Assembly: GCA_049324835.1 (NCBI GenBank)
Contig: JBMOMT010000074.1
Coordinates: 62,001 to 126,000, forward strand
Direction of reading: 5' to 3'
Origin: JBMOMT01 sp049324835
GTDB taxonomy: Bacteria; Chloroflexota; Anaerolineae; CAYNKW01
Length of the DNA: 64,000 bases
The stretch's first letter is position 1, and each line of letters opens with the position of its first letter. This document shows, piece after piece, positions 1-8,699 of this stretch. The notes beneath the pieces were generated by a model that worked only from the letters and a program-made list of their open reading frames with translations, did not search any database and was not told where the DNA came from. The position numbers and the translations under genes are program-made.

Positions 1-698
1 TTGTTCAGGTACTCCAAAAAGACCCGCTCGCCGTTGACAAACACCTCAAAGGTGGTGCCGTCGCCCGGCCATGCCAGTGTCTGAGGGTCCATGCCCATGC
101 CAAAACGCAACAACGCCGCTTCGGCAGGCAGGGTGAGGGTGTAGCTGATTCGGGAGGGCGCGTGCATAAACAGCGCCGGCCGATGGCCAAAATTGGGCGG
201 CAGGCTAAAGGTGGCGCTGGCGATGTAGCCGTTCCAACCTGAGCCCTCTGGCTGGTCGTAAGGCGTGTCGACGGGCGTCGCCGGAACCTGTGCCTCAGCC
301 TGCTCCGAGAGGGCTATCAGATCCGCGTGCCGCATGGCCTGCATCTCGAACAGGATGGCCTCGCAGGTGCGGGCCAATACGATGTGACCCAGCGGGTTAT
401 TGGGGCGCAACGCGATAAAATCCTCCAGGGCCTGGATCGCAGCCAACCAATCGCCCTGTTGCCGGTAATACTGGCCTGCCAGCCAGTGGGCCTGGGCGGC
501 GTTGGGCGGCCAGGCGGCAGCCCGTTGTAAATGTTCGAGCGCCTGTTGTGGCGCCAGCGGGGCGCGCTCGTACTGCTGCCCGGCGGCCTCCAGATGATAG
601 GCGCTGATCAGGCTGGGCCCTGTCAGGGCCAGCAGCAGCAGCGCCCCAACGCCGGGCAGCAGCCAGCGCAGCCATCTGGGGATCGTTTTTCCAGACAT
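1..698 (-). CDS. TPR-like membrane-anchored protein, C-terminus beyond window
   Basis: Open from an ATG at 698 to the window edge without a stop (232 codons visible), so the gene is truncated by the window. Residues 8-30 form a hydrophobic N-terminal segment rich in Leu/Ala (signal anchor). Residues about 45-105 look like two tetratricopeptide-type helical repeats (AHWLAGQYYRQQGDWLAAI, then a second unit ending in RPNNPLGH). The later part is beta-rich with no motif I recognise. It starts one base after the stop of the Wzz-like gene, so the two are probably co-transcribed with the polysaccharide cluster. A role in polysaccharide assembly is inferred from context only. Confidence 0.6.
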   Translation of the reverse strand, partial: MSGKTIPRWLRWLLPGVGALLLLALTGPSLISAYHLEAAGQQYERAPLAPQQALEHLQRAAAWPPNAAQAHWLAGQYYRQQGDWLAAIQALEDFIALRPNNPLGHIVLARTCEAILFEMQAMRHADLIALSEQAEAQVPATPVDTPYDQPEGSGWNGYIASATFSLPPNFGHRPALFMHAPSRISYTLTLPAEAALLRFGMGMDPQTLAWPGDGTTFEVFVNGERVFLEYLN

Positions 699-699
699 G

Positions 700-1920
700 C
701 TATTCGTCGGGCGTTTCCCGACGCCAATAATCGATGGCAAATGCGCCGAATATGCCCAGGATCAGGCCGGCTGTGCCCGCCACGAGGGTGTTGAGTCTTT
801 TGCTTGGCCCAATCGGGTTGGCTGGCACGGCGGCGTGACTGACCAACCGGGCTTCGTCCAGTTCGTCACCCACCGCGATACGAGCCTCGTCTACTTTATA
901 AGCGAGTGTCAGATAGGTCTCCTGAGCCACGTCACGGGCGCGCGTCAGGCGTGCCTTCTGGGCGGAAAACTCTTGTAGTTCGCCCTGCAGCCGGAGCGTG
1001 TCCGGTTCAACCTGGGCGATTCTCTCCCCCAGATCGACCGATTGCTGTTCCAGGGCCGCCATCAGGCCGTCCAGAAAAGCGATCATCTGTGGTATCGACG
1101 CAGCCGATGGCGCATCGCCGGATACGATCTGTACCTGCAGGGGCAACTGGCTCTTGAGGCTCAGCGCTTCGACCTGCAGCAGCAGCACGGCCACATCGTC
1201 GGCGGCCAGCGTTGTGGCGGCATCCCCTTGTGCCGCCAGCCGTGCTTTGATGGCCGCCGCTTCCGGCGCCACCCGTTCGATGGTGTGCTGGGCATCCAAC
1301 AACGCCGCCAGGTGCAGATTCAATGCTTCGATCTGGGCTGTCAGAATGGCGGTCCTGTTCCGGCTCTGGAAGGAGGTCAGTTCCTGTTCGGCCTTTTCCA
1401 GTGTCTCGCTGGCGGTTAGCAACTGTTCTTCGAAAAAGCGCAGGTCCTGGGCGTTGTTATTGTACAGTTCGCTGACCGTCTCGACGAAAACGTCGGCCCA
1501 GGTGTTGGCGATCTGGGCTGCCTTTTGTGGGTCTGAATGTCTGGCGCGCAGCACTATCATGTTTGGATCGTTGCCGGCAGAGGCTGTGAGGCGGTTGCGA
1601 AAATCGGGAAGGCCTTTTGGGCCATTGGTCATGAGTGGATCGAGGCTGGCCATCACTTCCAGGAGCAGATCGTCGCCCAGGGCCAGGGTAGGATAGGCTT
1701 TGGAGGAGGGATGGATGCTACTGGTCTCCAGCCTGGGATCGAACTGTAAGGTGTAGCGCGGTTTGGTGATCACCACCAGCGCTTCGGCTTCGTAGATGGG
1801 CGTTTGTAAGGCGGTGAAGACAAATCCACCCACGGCGGCCACGAGCGCCGTGGCGAGGATCCATATTCCATAACGGGTCAGGACCTTGATATAATCTCGC
1901 AGGTTGATCTCGTCTTCCAA
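700..1920 (-). CDS. Wzz-like chain-length determinant / polysaccharide co-polymerase
   Basis: About 406 residues with the Wzz/PCP layout: an N-terminal cytoplasmic tail leading into a TM helix (about residues 20-40), a long periplasmic or extracellular alpha-helical coiled-coil domain, and a second TM helix near the C-terminus (LVAGTAGLILGIFGAFAIDYW region). No C-terminal tyrosine-kinase domain is present, so it is the kinase-free type. I prefer the TTG at 1920 because GGAGG lies 5 nt upstream; another in-frame TTG is at 1932. PCP proteins set chain length of exported polysaccharide. It lies directly downstream of an ABC-2 export permease, fitting that job. Confidence 0.8.
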   Translation of the reverse strand: MEDEINLRDYIKVLTRYGIWILATALVAAVGGFVFTALQTPIYEAEALVVITKPRYTLQFDPRLETSSIHPSSKAYPTLALGDDLLLEVMASLDPLMTNGPKGLPDFRNRLTASAGNDPNMIVLRARHSDPQKAAQIANTWADVFVETVSELYNNNAQDLRFFEEQLLTASETLEKAEQELTSFQSRNRTAILTAQIEALNLHLAALLDAQHTIERVAPEAAAIKARLAAQGDAATTLAADDVAVLLLQVEALSLKSQLPLQVQIVSGDAPSAASIPQMIAFLDGLMAALEQQSVDLGERIAQVEPDTLRLQGELQEFSAQKARLTRARDVAQETYLTLAYKVDEARIAVGDELDEARLVSHAAVPANPIGPSKRLNTLVAGTAGLILGIFGAFAIDYWRRETPDE

Positions 1921-1938
1921 AAGAGCCTCCAAAATCGA

Positions 1939-2745
1939 TCAGACCTCTTCGCCGAACACTTTGCTGTAGCGTCCAAAGATCCAGTATCCGCCGGCCAGAA
2001 ACGTCAACGCGGTGATAAAAGTGCGCGACAAAAAATCAAAGGCAATGTTGCGTCCGAAGAACAGGATGTCACGATAGGCGGCCACGAGCGAGGCCATGGG
2101 GTTGAGAATGAAGGTCAGTCGCTGCACCGGCCAGGTGAGGCCCAGAAACGTGGCCGTCTCGGGCAGGATGGAGTGATCCCAGATGATGGGGGTGACAAAG
2201 AACCAGGCCAGCATCAGGACTTCCATGATGTGTTTGGTATCGCGGTAAAAGACGTTGACCGTGCAAAGCAGCAGGGCCATGCCGGCCGAGAAGGCGATCT
2301 GGATCAGGATCAGCAGCGGCAGATACAGCACCCAGACGGTCAGCCTGATGCGGAACAGCGCCATCATGCCCAGCAGAACCAGCAATGCCAGAAAAAAGTT
2401 CACCAGGTTGGAAAGGATGATGGCGAGCGGCAAAACCTCGCGGGGGAAATAGACCTTTTTGACCAGTGGGGCATTGGTCACGATGCTATCGGTGGCGCCG
2501 GTGACAGAAGCGCTAAAAAAGTTCCAGGGCAACAGGGCGCACAGCACGAACACCGGAAAGGGCCTGATGTTGCTGGGCTGCATCACGGTGAACACCACCG
2601 TGAAAACCAGCATCATAAAGAGCGGGTTGAGCAACGACCAGGCTACCCCAAACAAAGAGTTCTTGTAGCGCACCTTGAGATCACGCACCACAAGATTATA
2701 CAGGAGCTCCCGGTACTGCCACAGTTCGGCCAGGCGTGCTCTCAT
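1939..2745 (-). CDS. ABC-2 type polysaccharide export permease (Wzm/TagG-like)
   Basis: About 268 residues. The N-terminal RDLKVRYKNSLFG signature is followed by the LLNPLFMMLVFTVVF-type first TM helix and five further TM helices, typical of the integral membrane subunit of O-antigen, teichoic-acid or capsule ABC exporters. The ATPase partner (Wzt/TagH) is not in this window and may lie elsewhere. The ATG at 2745 is chosen because AGGGGGAG precedes it and family members begin just before this point; a GTG at 2784 is also in frame. It sits between a GT4 glycosyltransferase and the Wzz-like gene in one minus-strand run. Confidence 0.82.
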   Translation of the reverse strand: MRARLAELWQYRELLYNLVVRDLKVRYKNSLFGVAWSLLNPLFMMLVFTVVFTVMQPSNIRPFPVFVLCALLPWNFFSASVTGATDSIVTNAPLVKKVYFPREVLPLAIILSNLVNFFLALLVLLGMMALFRIRLTVWVLYLPLLILIQIAFSAGMALLLCTVNVFYRDTKHIMEVLMLAWFFVTPIIWDHSILPETATFLGLTWPVQRLTFILNPMASLVAAYRDILFFGRNIAFDFLSRTFITALTFLAGGYWIFGRYSKVFGEEV

Positions 2746-2802
2746 CTCCCCCTCTGTCGTCGGCGGGTGTGGACCACCGTCCACCGCGCCTTGTTTTGTG
2801 CA

Positions 2803-4050
2803 TTATAACACAGCTTGGTGGGCTTCGCAAACCAGATCGTAAACGCCCTCGATGCACCTGGCGGCGCGATCCCAGGAGTAAAGGGCCAGCGCGCGCTGCC
2901 GGAGTTGCTCGCCCAGCCGCCGGCAGCGGGCAGGATCCTGCAAGGCCTGAGCCAGCGCCTGAGCCAGCGCCTGGGCCTGAATTGGCCCGGCATAGATGCC
3001 CAACTCGCCCAGATACTCGCGATGCACCGGCGTATCAAAGGCCACGGTGGGCAGGCCCATGGCCATATAGTTCAGCACCTTGCCGCTGCCCTCAGTGGTC
3101 GAAGTTTTGGGCGCTACGGCCACATCGCCCAGGGCCAGCATCTGGGGCGCTTCTTCGTAAGGTATTCTACCGCTAAACGTTACATAATCTTTTAAACCCA
3201 ACCCGTTGGCGTAATCCCGGTAGTGGACTGTGTCAGGGTAACCCATCACCAGAAAGTGTAGATCGTCCGGCCGGTGATGGCTGGCCAGCAATTGAATGGC
3301 CTCCAGCAGCAATCGGGTGCCCTGGTATTCAGCCAGCAAGCCCAGGTAAACCACCACCCTGGCGTGGGGTGGAATTCCCCAGCGGGCCCTGAGGGCCTGG
3401 CGCTGCTCGGCGCTGAGCACGTTGGGCTGGAAGGCATCGGCGTTGACGCAATCGGGCAGGGGATGGATCTTGGCCGGCGGGCAGCCAAACTCGTTCTGCA
3501 GCAGGTAGGAGGCGTGGTGTGAGCTGGTGAGGATGGCGTCGGGCACGTGATCGATCCTTTCCTCCAGCCAGCGAAAGAAACGGAAGGCCAGGCCATCTGG
3601 CTTCAGAAAGCGGTGATCCACCATCTCGCTGGTCAGGCTGCCCTGAAAATCCAGCACCAGCGGAATTCGTAACAGGCGACTGACCAGATAGCCGATGAGG
3701 CCGCCTTCGTGAATGTGGGCGTGTATCACGTCTGGGCGGATGCGCCGCCCCACCGCCAGCGATTTTGGCGCCAACAAGGCATCGAAGGCCATCTTGTGCC
3801 GCAAAGAGCCCACCTCGTAATGTTGCCGGCCGGGAATGGGCGGCGTGCGTTCGATGTTCAGCCCGTCGACGTCTCGACCATTGTAATAGGTGACGATCGT
3901 CACCCGGTGGCCTCGCTTCTGCAGCGCCAGGGTCTCTTCCAGAATGCGCACCGGATGACCATAATCGGAAAAAAACGAGGTCGGGGCGATACACAGCACG
4001 TTGTAACGCTTCCGAAGGGCGTGCCCCTCGCCGATCTTGTGTTCAAGCAC
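2803..4050 (-). CDS. GT4 family glycosyltransferase
   Basis: About 415 residues with a GT-B fold. The N-terminal Rossmann half has a glycine/proline loop (SDYGHPVRILEE) and a DVIHAHIHEGG segment. The C-terminal half has the nucleotide-sugar site, with VVYLGLLAEYQGTRLLLEA and the EX7E-like stretch TSTTEGSGKVLNYMAMGLPTV. GT4 enzymes are retaining transferases; the sugar cannot be read from sequence. The start is uncertain: a GTG at 4050 has AAGGGGAG about 12 nt upstream, while a TTG at 4083 is also in frame but lacks a clear ribosome site. It is the third gene of the polysaccharide export run. Confidence 0.85.
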   Translation of the reverse strand: MLEHKIGEGHALRKRYNVLCIAPTSFFSDYGHPVRILEETLALQKRGHRVTIVTYYNGRDVDGLNIERTPPIPGRQHYEVGSLRHKMAFDALLAPKSLAVGRRIRPDVIHAHIHEGGLIGYLVSRLLRIPLVLDFQGSLTSEMVDHRFLKPDGLAFRFFRWLEERIDHVPDAILTSSHHASYLLQNEFGCPPAKIHPLPDCVNADAFQPNVLSAEQRQALRARWGIPPHARVVVYLGLLAEYQGTRLLLEAIQLLASHHRPDDLHFLVMGYPDTVHYRDYANGLGLKDYVTFSGRIPYEEAPQMLALGDVAVAPKTSTTEGSGKVLNYMAMGLPTVAFDTPVHREYLGELGIYAGPIQAQALAQALAQALQDPARCRRLGEQLRQRALALYSWDRAARCIEGVYDLVCEAHQAVL

Positions 4051-4089
4051 CCTCTGGCTTCTCCCCTTGAGCCGCCCGGTCAATCGACA

Positions 4090-4803
4090 TCAGGCTGTTT
4101 GGCCTTCCCGCCAGAGGGCGATGCGGAATCGGATCAGTTCTTTGAAAGCGCGGATGATGACCTGGGGCCGGGCGCCGGTGGGGCTGCCCGCCACGCGTGG
4201 GCGATGCCCGTGGAGCGGCACCTCCCGGAAGCGAAAACCGGCCCGCCTGGCCCGCACCAGGAATTCAGCGCTAAAGGTGGCCCCGCGCGAGATGATCTGA
4301 TCTTTGATGCGTTCGATGACGTGACGATGCATCAATTTGAAGGCACAGTCGATATCGCGGGCGGTGTAGCCAAAGAGCAGATTCACCAGTGTCTTCCAGC
4401 CCCAGGCGTTGGCCAGACGCATGAACGGATCGCGTCGCGGGGCGCGATAACCCACCACCAGGTCGGCCTGATCGATGAGCGCCAGCAGTTTTTCGAGCTC
4501 GCGTAAATCGAACTGGCGATCGGAATCGGTAAAGAATACCAGCTCCTTGGTGGCGCTGGTCAGCCCGGTGAACACCGCCGCCCCATAACCCTGGTTCACC
4601 GGGTGCTGCACCAGCCGCACCTGGGGATAGTGCTGCTCCATCGATCGCACCACGTCGCCGGTGGCATCGCGGCTGCCGTCGTTCACCACGATGACCTCAT
4701 AGTCGTCGGTCAGGGTATCCATGACCTGGATCACGTCTTTGACCATGGCTTCGATGTTTTCAGCTTCGTTGTAGGCCGGCATGGCCACGGTGATGCTTTT
4801 CAC
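4090..4803 (-). CDS. GT2 family glycosyltransferase (dolichol-phosphate mannosyltransferase-like)
   Basis: 237 residues with a GT-A fold. MPAYNEAENIEAMV at the N-terminus, VVNDGSRD, then FTDSDRQFD, a DxD-type metal/nucleotide motif. No C-terminal membrane domain is seen, as in soluble DPM1-like enzymes that charge a polyprenyl phosphate or extend a lipid-linked glycan. The GTG at 4803 is chosen because AGGAGA precedes it and it overlaps the stop of the upstream GIY-YIG gene by 4 bp (translational coupling). A longer frame upstream exists but reads through that gene out of frame and is not credible. Confidence 0.85.
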   Translation of the reverse strand: MKSITVAMPAYNEAENIEAMVKDVIQVMDTLTDDYEVIVVNDGSRDATGDVVRSMEQHYPQVRLVQHPVNQGYGAAVFTGLTSATKELVFFTDSDRQFDLRELEKLLALIDQADLVVGYRAPRRDPFMRLANAWGWKTLVNLLFGYTARDIDCAFKLMHRHVIERIKDQIISRGATFSAEFLVRARRAGFRFREVPLHGHRPRVAGSPTGARPQVIIRAFKELIRFRIALWREGQTA

Positions 4804-5090
4804 GTGCGGTTCTCCTGTTGAAATTCTACAAATGGGTCGTGAGGTGGCTGAAAAGTTGCCACGAGTGCCGATTTTTCTGCCCGGCTGAGCTGCCGCAGGG
4901 TCATCTCGCGCCGTTGCGCCGCGCTGCGATCTGGCTGGGCTTCCCAATAGACCAGCCGCACGGGCCGCCGCCCACGGGTGTAACGCGCACCCCGGCCCCG
5001 ATTGTGCGCCTGCAAACGCGCCGCCAGATCGGTGGTCCAGCCGGTGTAATAACTGTCGTCGGCGCATTGTAAAAGGTAGGTGTAGGGCAT
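4800..5090 (-). CDS. GIY-YIG nuclease family protein (YhbQ-like)
   Basis: 96 residues forming a minimal GIY-YIG domain: the GIY/YIG pair appears as YTYLLQC...YYTGWT, followed by the conserved Arg in LAARLQAHNRGRGARYTRGRRP and Glu in YWEAQ. Stand-alone proteins of this type are common and are thought to act as structure-specific nucleases; their role is poorly known. It overlaps the downstream glycosyltransferase start by 4 bp and follows tyrA by 9 bp, so all are probably on one transcript. Confidence 0.85.
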   Translation of the reverse strand: MPYTYLLQCADDSYYTGWTTDLAARLQAHNRGRGARYTRGRRPVRLVYWEAQPDRSAAQRREMTLRQLSRAEKSALVATFQPPHDPFVEFQQENRT

Positions 5091-5099
5091 AGTCGCCGA

Positions 5100-6101
5100 C
5101 TACCGCCTGGATTTTTTGGGCTTTTCTTTCTCGTCCGGTGAGCGACGTAGACCGCCTATGCCCAGAAACCCACCCAGAAAACTGCCCATGGTCGGCACCT
5201 CGGCCTTTTCCATGGCGGCGTCCGGGTAGCCCTCTTTGCGTTGTTCCAGCCACAGGATGCGGGCATCTACGGCCTTGTCAAAGGCCTCCCGAAGGGCCTC
5301 CTGGTCGTCGCCCGTGATCAACTCACGGAGGTGTTGCACCTCTTGCAGGAACAGATCCAACCAGCGGATGACGTTATCCCGGTTAAAGACCATGATGTCG
5401 CGGTAGGTGTCGGCGTCGGTGGTGGGCAACGCGGTGCTGTTTTCAAAAACCGCGCCGGTGGTCTTGCGTAGCTCTTTCCAGGTGGGGGCGTTGAAGGTCA
5501 GGCGCAGCAGGGCTGCCGAGAGAAGCAGCGGCAGGTGTTCTACGCTCGCCACCAGACCGTCGTGCTCGCAAGGGTCGAGGAAATAGGGCCTGGCGCCCAA
5601 AAGGTAGATCATGTCGTTGACCAGTTTGACGGCCTCTTCGGCGGCTGTGGCGCCGGGCGCGACACACCACAACGCGCCACGAAACAATTCTGCCGAGACG
5701 GCTTCCAGCCCTTGCCCTGCCGGTGAGACAAAAGGGTTCGTGCCGACGAAACTCACCGACTCTGGCAGGTATTGGCTGGCCCAATCCATCACCGGCCCCT
5801 TGAGGCTGGCCGTGTCGATGACCACGCTGCCGGCCTTGAGGTATGGCCCAATGGCTTGCAGCGTCTCGCGCACGCCTGTCAGCGGCGTGGCAACGATGAC
5901 CATATCGGCCTGCTCGCAGGCGTTGACCAGATTCCAATCCAGCTTGTTGACTGCTCCGAGTTTGCGGACGGCCCTGGCCTGGCCAAAATCCCGGTCGTGA
6001 CCGATGATGTCGAACTCGTCGGCTTTTTCCTGGCGCAAAGCCAGCCCGATAGACGCGCCCACCAGGCCCAAACCTACAATCGTTATCGTCGGAAGTGCCA
6101 T
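5100..6101 (-). CDS. tyrA: Prephenate/arogenate dehydrogenase
   Basis: 333 residues. The NAD(P)-binding Rossmann fold begins with TIVGLGLVGASIGLALR (GxGxxG), followed by IVATPLTGV and VIDTASLKGPV. The all-helical dimerisation half contains VGTNPFVSP (usually G-x-HP-x-xG, here N instead of the usual His) and LVASVEHLPLLLSAAL, where the conserved His-Leu-Pro appears. It would convert prephenate to 4-hydroxyphenylpyruvate for tyrosine, or a related substrate. The ATG at 6101 is chosen because AGGAGAG lies 9 nt upstream; a GTG at 6125 in the same frame contains that ribosome site. The basic Lys-rich C-terminal tail is unusual but harmless. Confidence 0.83.
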   Translation of the reverse strand: MALPTITIVGLGLVGASIGLALRQEKADEFDIIGHDRDFGQARAVRKLGAVNKLDWNLVNACEQADMVIVATPLTGVRETLQAIGPYLKAGSVVIDTASLKGPVMDWASQYLPESVSFVGTNPFVSPAGQGLEAVSAELFRGALWCVAPGATAAEEAVKLVNDMIYLLGARPYFLDPCEHDGLVASVEHLPLLLSAALLRLTFNAPTWKELRKTTGAVFENSTALPTTDADTYRDIMVFNRDNVIRWLDLFLQEVQHLRELITGDDQEALREAFDKAVDARILWLEQRKEGYPDAAMEKAEVPTMGSFLGGFLGIGGLRRSPDEKEKPKKSRR

Positions 6102-6131
6102 TCTGAGTTTCTCTCCTGTTCTCACGCGGGT

Positions 6132-6653
6132 TCAATTTCGATCGTCTGCCCATCGCAACAGCGCCAGCAGACGCATGGGTTCCGTTTCGCCCTGTGGCTC
6201 GATCTGTTTGGGCCGTGATTGGTGATGCGCGATCAGCCACACCGTCAGCGGCGAGCAGCCGGCCTGCTCGGCCCAGCGCGCGCCGATCTCTGGGTGCAGG
6301 CGATGGGCGAAAAATGGGTATCGCCAGTGGTCTGGTTCTGTCTCCTGGGCCAATCGCTGCCACGCCGCTGGCGCCAACGCCTTGAGCAGCACAATCGTCA
6401 CCCGATGCCACAGCCGCAGCGGTCCGGTGGCTTTGGCCACATCGTGCAACAACGCTGCGGCCAGCAGATCGGGCGTGTGGTGCCCGGCGGCGCGTAATGT
6501 GCGGGCCACGTTCAGGCTGTGTCGGCGGTCGTAGCGCGGCATGCGCTCGAAAAGCACCCTCTGGGCCGGGGTGAGGATGTCGGCCACCTCGGCCCAATCC
6601 CGTCCGTTCATCCGGGCTGTCAGCGCCCGGACGAACTGCTGCGCGCGGTACAT
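6132..6653 (-). CDS. HD-domain phosphohydrolase
   Basis: 173 residues. The metal-binding HD signature is seen as YDRRHSLNVART (first His), ALLHDVAKA (His-Asp pair) and LIAHHQSRP (distal residues). Such proteins hydrolyse nucleotides or cyclic nucleotides; the substrate is unknown. It lies 7 bp downstream of the site-2 protease gene and 30 bp upstream of tyrA on the same strand. Confidence 0.78.
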   Translation of the reverse strand: MYRAQQFVRALTARMNGRDWAEVADILTPAQRVLFERMPRYDRRHSLNVARTLRAAGHHTPDLLAAALLHDVAKATGPLRLWHRVTIVLLKALAPAAWQRLAQETEPDHWRYPFFAHRLHPEIGARWAEQAGCSPLTVWLIAHHQSRPKQIEPQGETEPMRLLALLRWADDRN

Positions 6654-6659
6654 CTTGCC

Positions 6660-7313
6660 TCAGGCTCCAAGCAGCGTCATGGCGATCCATTGCGCCGGTC
6701 GGTTCAGTAAAAAGCCCAGAATGCTGAACGGCAGGAACTGATCGGCCAGGATGATCAACAAAAACAGCATCGGCCCAAAGGCCTGCAATCGATCCAGTTG
6801 GGTGACGGCGTCGTAAGCCCATTTGGTCCGGATGGTCGAAAGCAGACCGCTGAGCACACTGTAGCCATCCAGCGGCGGGACAGGCAGCATGTTGAACAGC
6901 GCCAGGCCCACGTTGACGAACACGACCGTCAGGATCAACTGTCCCAACTCGCCGGAGAGGAACAGGCCCAATCGAAAAGGCGCGGCCGCCACGGCCGCGA
7001 TGAGCAGGTTGGAAAGCGGTCCGGCGACGGCGGTCAGAGCCATGCCCACACGCGGTCCGTAACGCAAACGAAGCGGGTTCACCGGCACCGGTTTGCCCCA
7101 GCCAAAACCCCAACCCACCACGACGCTGTATAGAATCATCAACGCGCCCAGGGGGTCGAAATGCGCCGCCGGATTGAGTGTCAGACGGCCCTGGTAGCGG
7201 GCCGTGGAGTCGCCCAGGGCGTCGGCGGCCAGCGCGTGTGAGAATTCGTGAATCGTGATGCCGACGATCAAGGCCAGCAGTATCGCAATCATGCCCGACA
7301 GGTCGCCGCCCAT
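6660..7313 (-). CDS. Site-2 protease family (M50) metalloprotease
   Basis: About 217 residues of an integral membrane zinc protease. The zinc motif is HEFSH near residue 22, and the second-site motif is NMLPVPPLDGY, giving the Asp ligand. This short form (no PDZ) is common in Chloroflexota and Firmicutes. GGAGG lies 7 nt upstream of the ATG at 7313; an alternative ATG-less start at 7349 has no ribosome site. On this strand the gene's probable -10 box (TATAAT, 7404-7409) abuts the left end of the mobile element, so its -35 region may have been replaced by element DNA. Confidence 0.85.
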   Translation of the reverse strand: MGGDLSGMIAILLALIVGITIHEFSHALAADALGDSTARYQGRLTLNPAAHFDPLGALMILYSVVVGWGFGWGKPVPVNPLRLRYGPRVGMALTAVAGPLSNLLIAAVAAAPFRLGLFLSGELGQLILTVVFVNVGLALFNMLPVPPLDGYSVLSGLLSTIRTKWAYDAVTQLDRLQAFGPMLFLLIILADQFLPFSILGFLLNRPAQWIAMTLLGA

Positions 7314-7408
7314 CAAGGTCCTCCGTTCAAGGTTCTGGAGCTTGTGCACAAAAAAGGGCGAGAATCACCGTTCGTTTTCCCCGCCCGCTGCCCGAGTATG
7401 ACTATTAT

Positions 7409-7420
7409 AGCATAAAAACT
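7409..7420 (+). repeat. attL core (12-bp direct repeat)
   Basis: AGCATAAAAACT, identical to 19010-19021. The element side continues with ATA and then GGACGCTAGTC (7424-7434), which forms one arm of the reconstructed attP. Confidence 0.8.
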
Positions 7421-7449
7421 ATAGGACGCTAGTCAAAAACGAATTCGGT

Positions 7450-7478
7450 TTGACGGCCAGAATTGTACTACGATAGGC
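7450..7478 (+). promoter_or_regulatory. Possible promoter of the tyrosine recombinase gene
   Basis: TTGACG at 7450-7455 is followed after 16 nt by GATAGG (7472-7477). The -35 is good and the -10 is poor, so this is tentative. The 7421-7547 interval holds no gene. Confidence 0.3.
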
Positions 7479-7547
7479 AGTTAGAAGCAAGCGGCTTAAC
7501 TATCGACAAGAACCGTTAGCACTAGCCAGACTCCAAAGGGGGCAGAA

Positions 7548-8504
7548 ATGAGCACAGGACTTGTCACAGCAGAGCAAAGCGGGATCGCCTTGAGCGACGC
7601 GGCGCGGCGCTATGTGAAGAAAAGCAAGGCGGCCAACACCCTCAGAACCTACAAGGCCGCCTGGCGTGAATTTGAGCACTTTTGCACGGGGCGCGGGGCC
7701 GAGGCGCTGCCAGCAGTCCCGGCAACGGTGATCGATTATCTCACCGCCCTGGCCGACGCCAGGGCAAAGGTGAGCACCATAGAGGTAAAGCTGGCCGCCC
7801 TGGCCTGGGCGCATCGCACGGCAGGCCGGCCCGATCCGACCGTCTTTGAGGCCGTCAAGGCCACGCTGGCCGGTATCCGCCGCGAATTGCGCCGAGCGCC
7901 GACGAAAAAAGAACCCGCGACGCTGGCCGAAATCCAGGCCATGATAACGACACTGCCCGACACCCTCAAGGGCCGGCGGGACAAGGCGCTGCTGCTGGTG
8001 GGCTTTGCGGGCGCGTTTCGCCGCTCCGAGCTGGTGGCCCTGGACGTGGCCGACGTTCGGCTAAACGGCAGGTTACAAATCACGATCCGGCAATCCAAGA
8101 CCGACCAGGAAGGGACGGGCCTGGTGAAAACCATCCCGGCTATCGGCGGCCAGCTTTGCCCGGTGGCTGCCCTCAAAGGCTGGCTGGACGCGGCGAGCAT
8201 CGCCAGCGGGCCGGTGTTTCGGCGGGTAGATCGGCACGGCAACGTCTACCCCGACCGCCTGACCCCTCAGAGTGTGGCCCTGGTGGTCAAGGGGACGGCC
8301 AAAGACGCCGCCCTGGACTGGCGCGCCTTCAGTGGGCATAGTCTAAGGAGCGGATTTATCACTGACGCAATGGACGCCGGGGCCAGTGATAGCGACATTA
8401 TGGAGCAGACGGGCCACAAGACCGAGCGGGTGATGAGAGGTTATCGCAAGTCCAGCGGCGTGGGCGCAAGCCGGGCCGTGCTGGCGGTATTTGGGCAAGC
8501 TTGA
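7548..8504 (+). CDS. Tyrosine recombinase / site-specific integrase
   Basis: 318 residues. A SAM-like core-binding domain (about 15-105) precedes the catalytic domain, in which all active-site residues are present: R158 in the FRRSEL segment, Lys in RQSKTD, H264 and R267 in GHSLR, H290 in TGHKTERVM and the nucleophile Y299 in RGYRK. It is the first gene inside the left end of the element. Because the serine recombinase sits next to the other end and the att site looks like a serine-integrase site, this enzyme may instead resolve multimers or serve a second mobility step. GGGGGCAG provides the ribosome site. Confidence 0.9.
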   Translation: MSTGLVTAEQSGIALSDAARRYVKKSKAANTLRTYKAAWREFEHFCTGRGAEALPAVPATVIDYLTALADARAKVSTIEVKLAALAWAHRTAGRPDPTVFEAVKATLAGIRRELRRAPTKKEPATLAEIQAMITTLPDTLKGRRDKALLLVGFAGAFRRSELVALDVADVRLNGRLQITIRQSKTDQEGTGLVKTIPAIGGQLCPVAALKGWLDAASIASGPVFRRVDRHGNVYPDRLTPQSVALVVKGTAKDAALDWRAFSGHSLRSGFITDAMDAGASDSDIMEQTGHKTERVMRGYRKSSGVGASRAVLAVFGQA

Positions 8505-8550
8505 CCGTTTGCGCGACCTGAACACCTGTGCTAAAATCTAACCGAATAGA

Positions 8551-8662
8551 AACGCCCCACGGCGTTAGCACCGCCTGGGGCAGACCGGAGCGGGCTAGAC
8601 GCCCCGGCAGACTCAGTATAACACATTTGGCCCGCTCTGGCAATCGCCGGGGCGGGTTTTTC
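8551..8662. repeat. Structured non-coding interval with interleaved inverted repeats
   Basis: First, a perfect hairpin AACGCC/GGCGTT (8551-8566). Then arm a (8585-8596) pairs with a' (8629-8640), and arm b CGCCCCGGC (8600-8608) pairs perfectly with b' GCCGGGGCG (8646-8654). The order a-b-a'-b' is that of an H-type pseudoknot. A T-rich run (TTTTTCGTTTT) follows b', so transcription may end here. Possible roles are a terminator for the integrase gene, a structured RNA or a recombinase/replication site. Confidence 0.6.
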
Positions 8663-8699
8663 GTTTTGCAAGGTGAGACCCGAACACCTGGAGGTGTTG

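Noticed and set aside
5443..7113. 556-codon minus-strand frame
   Set aside because: Spans three well-supported genes in another frame and is low-complexity Arg/Gly/Ala sequence.
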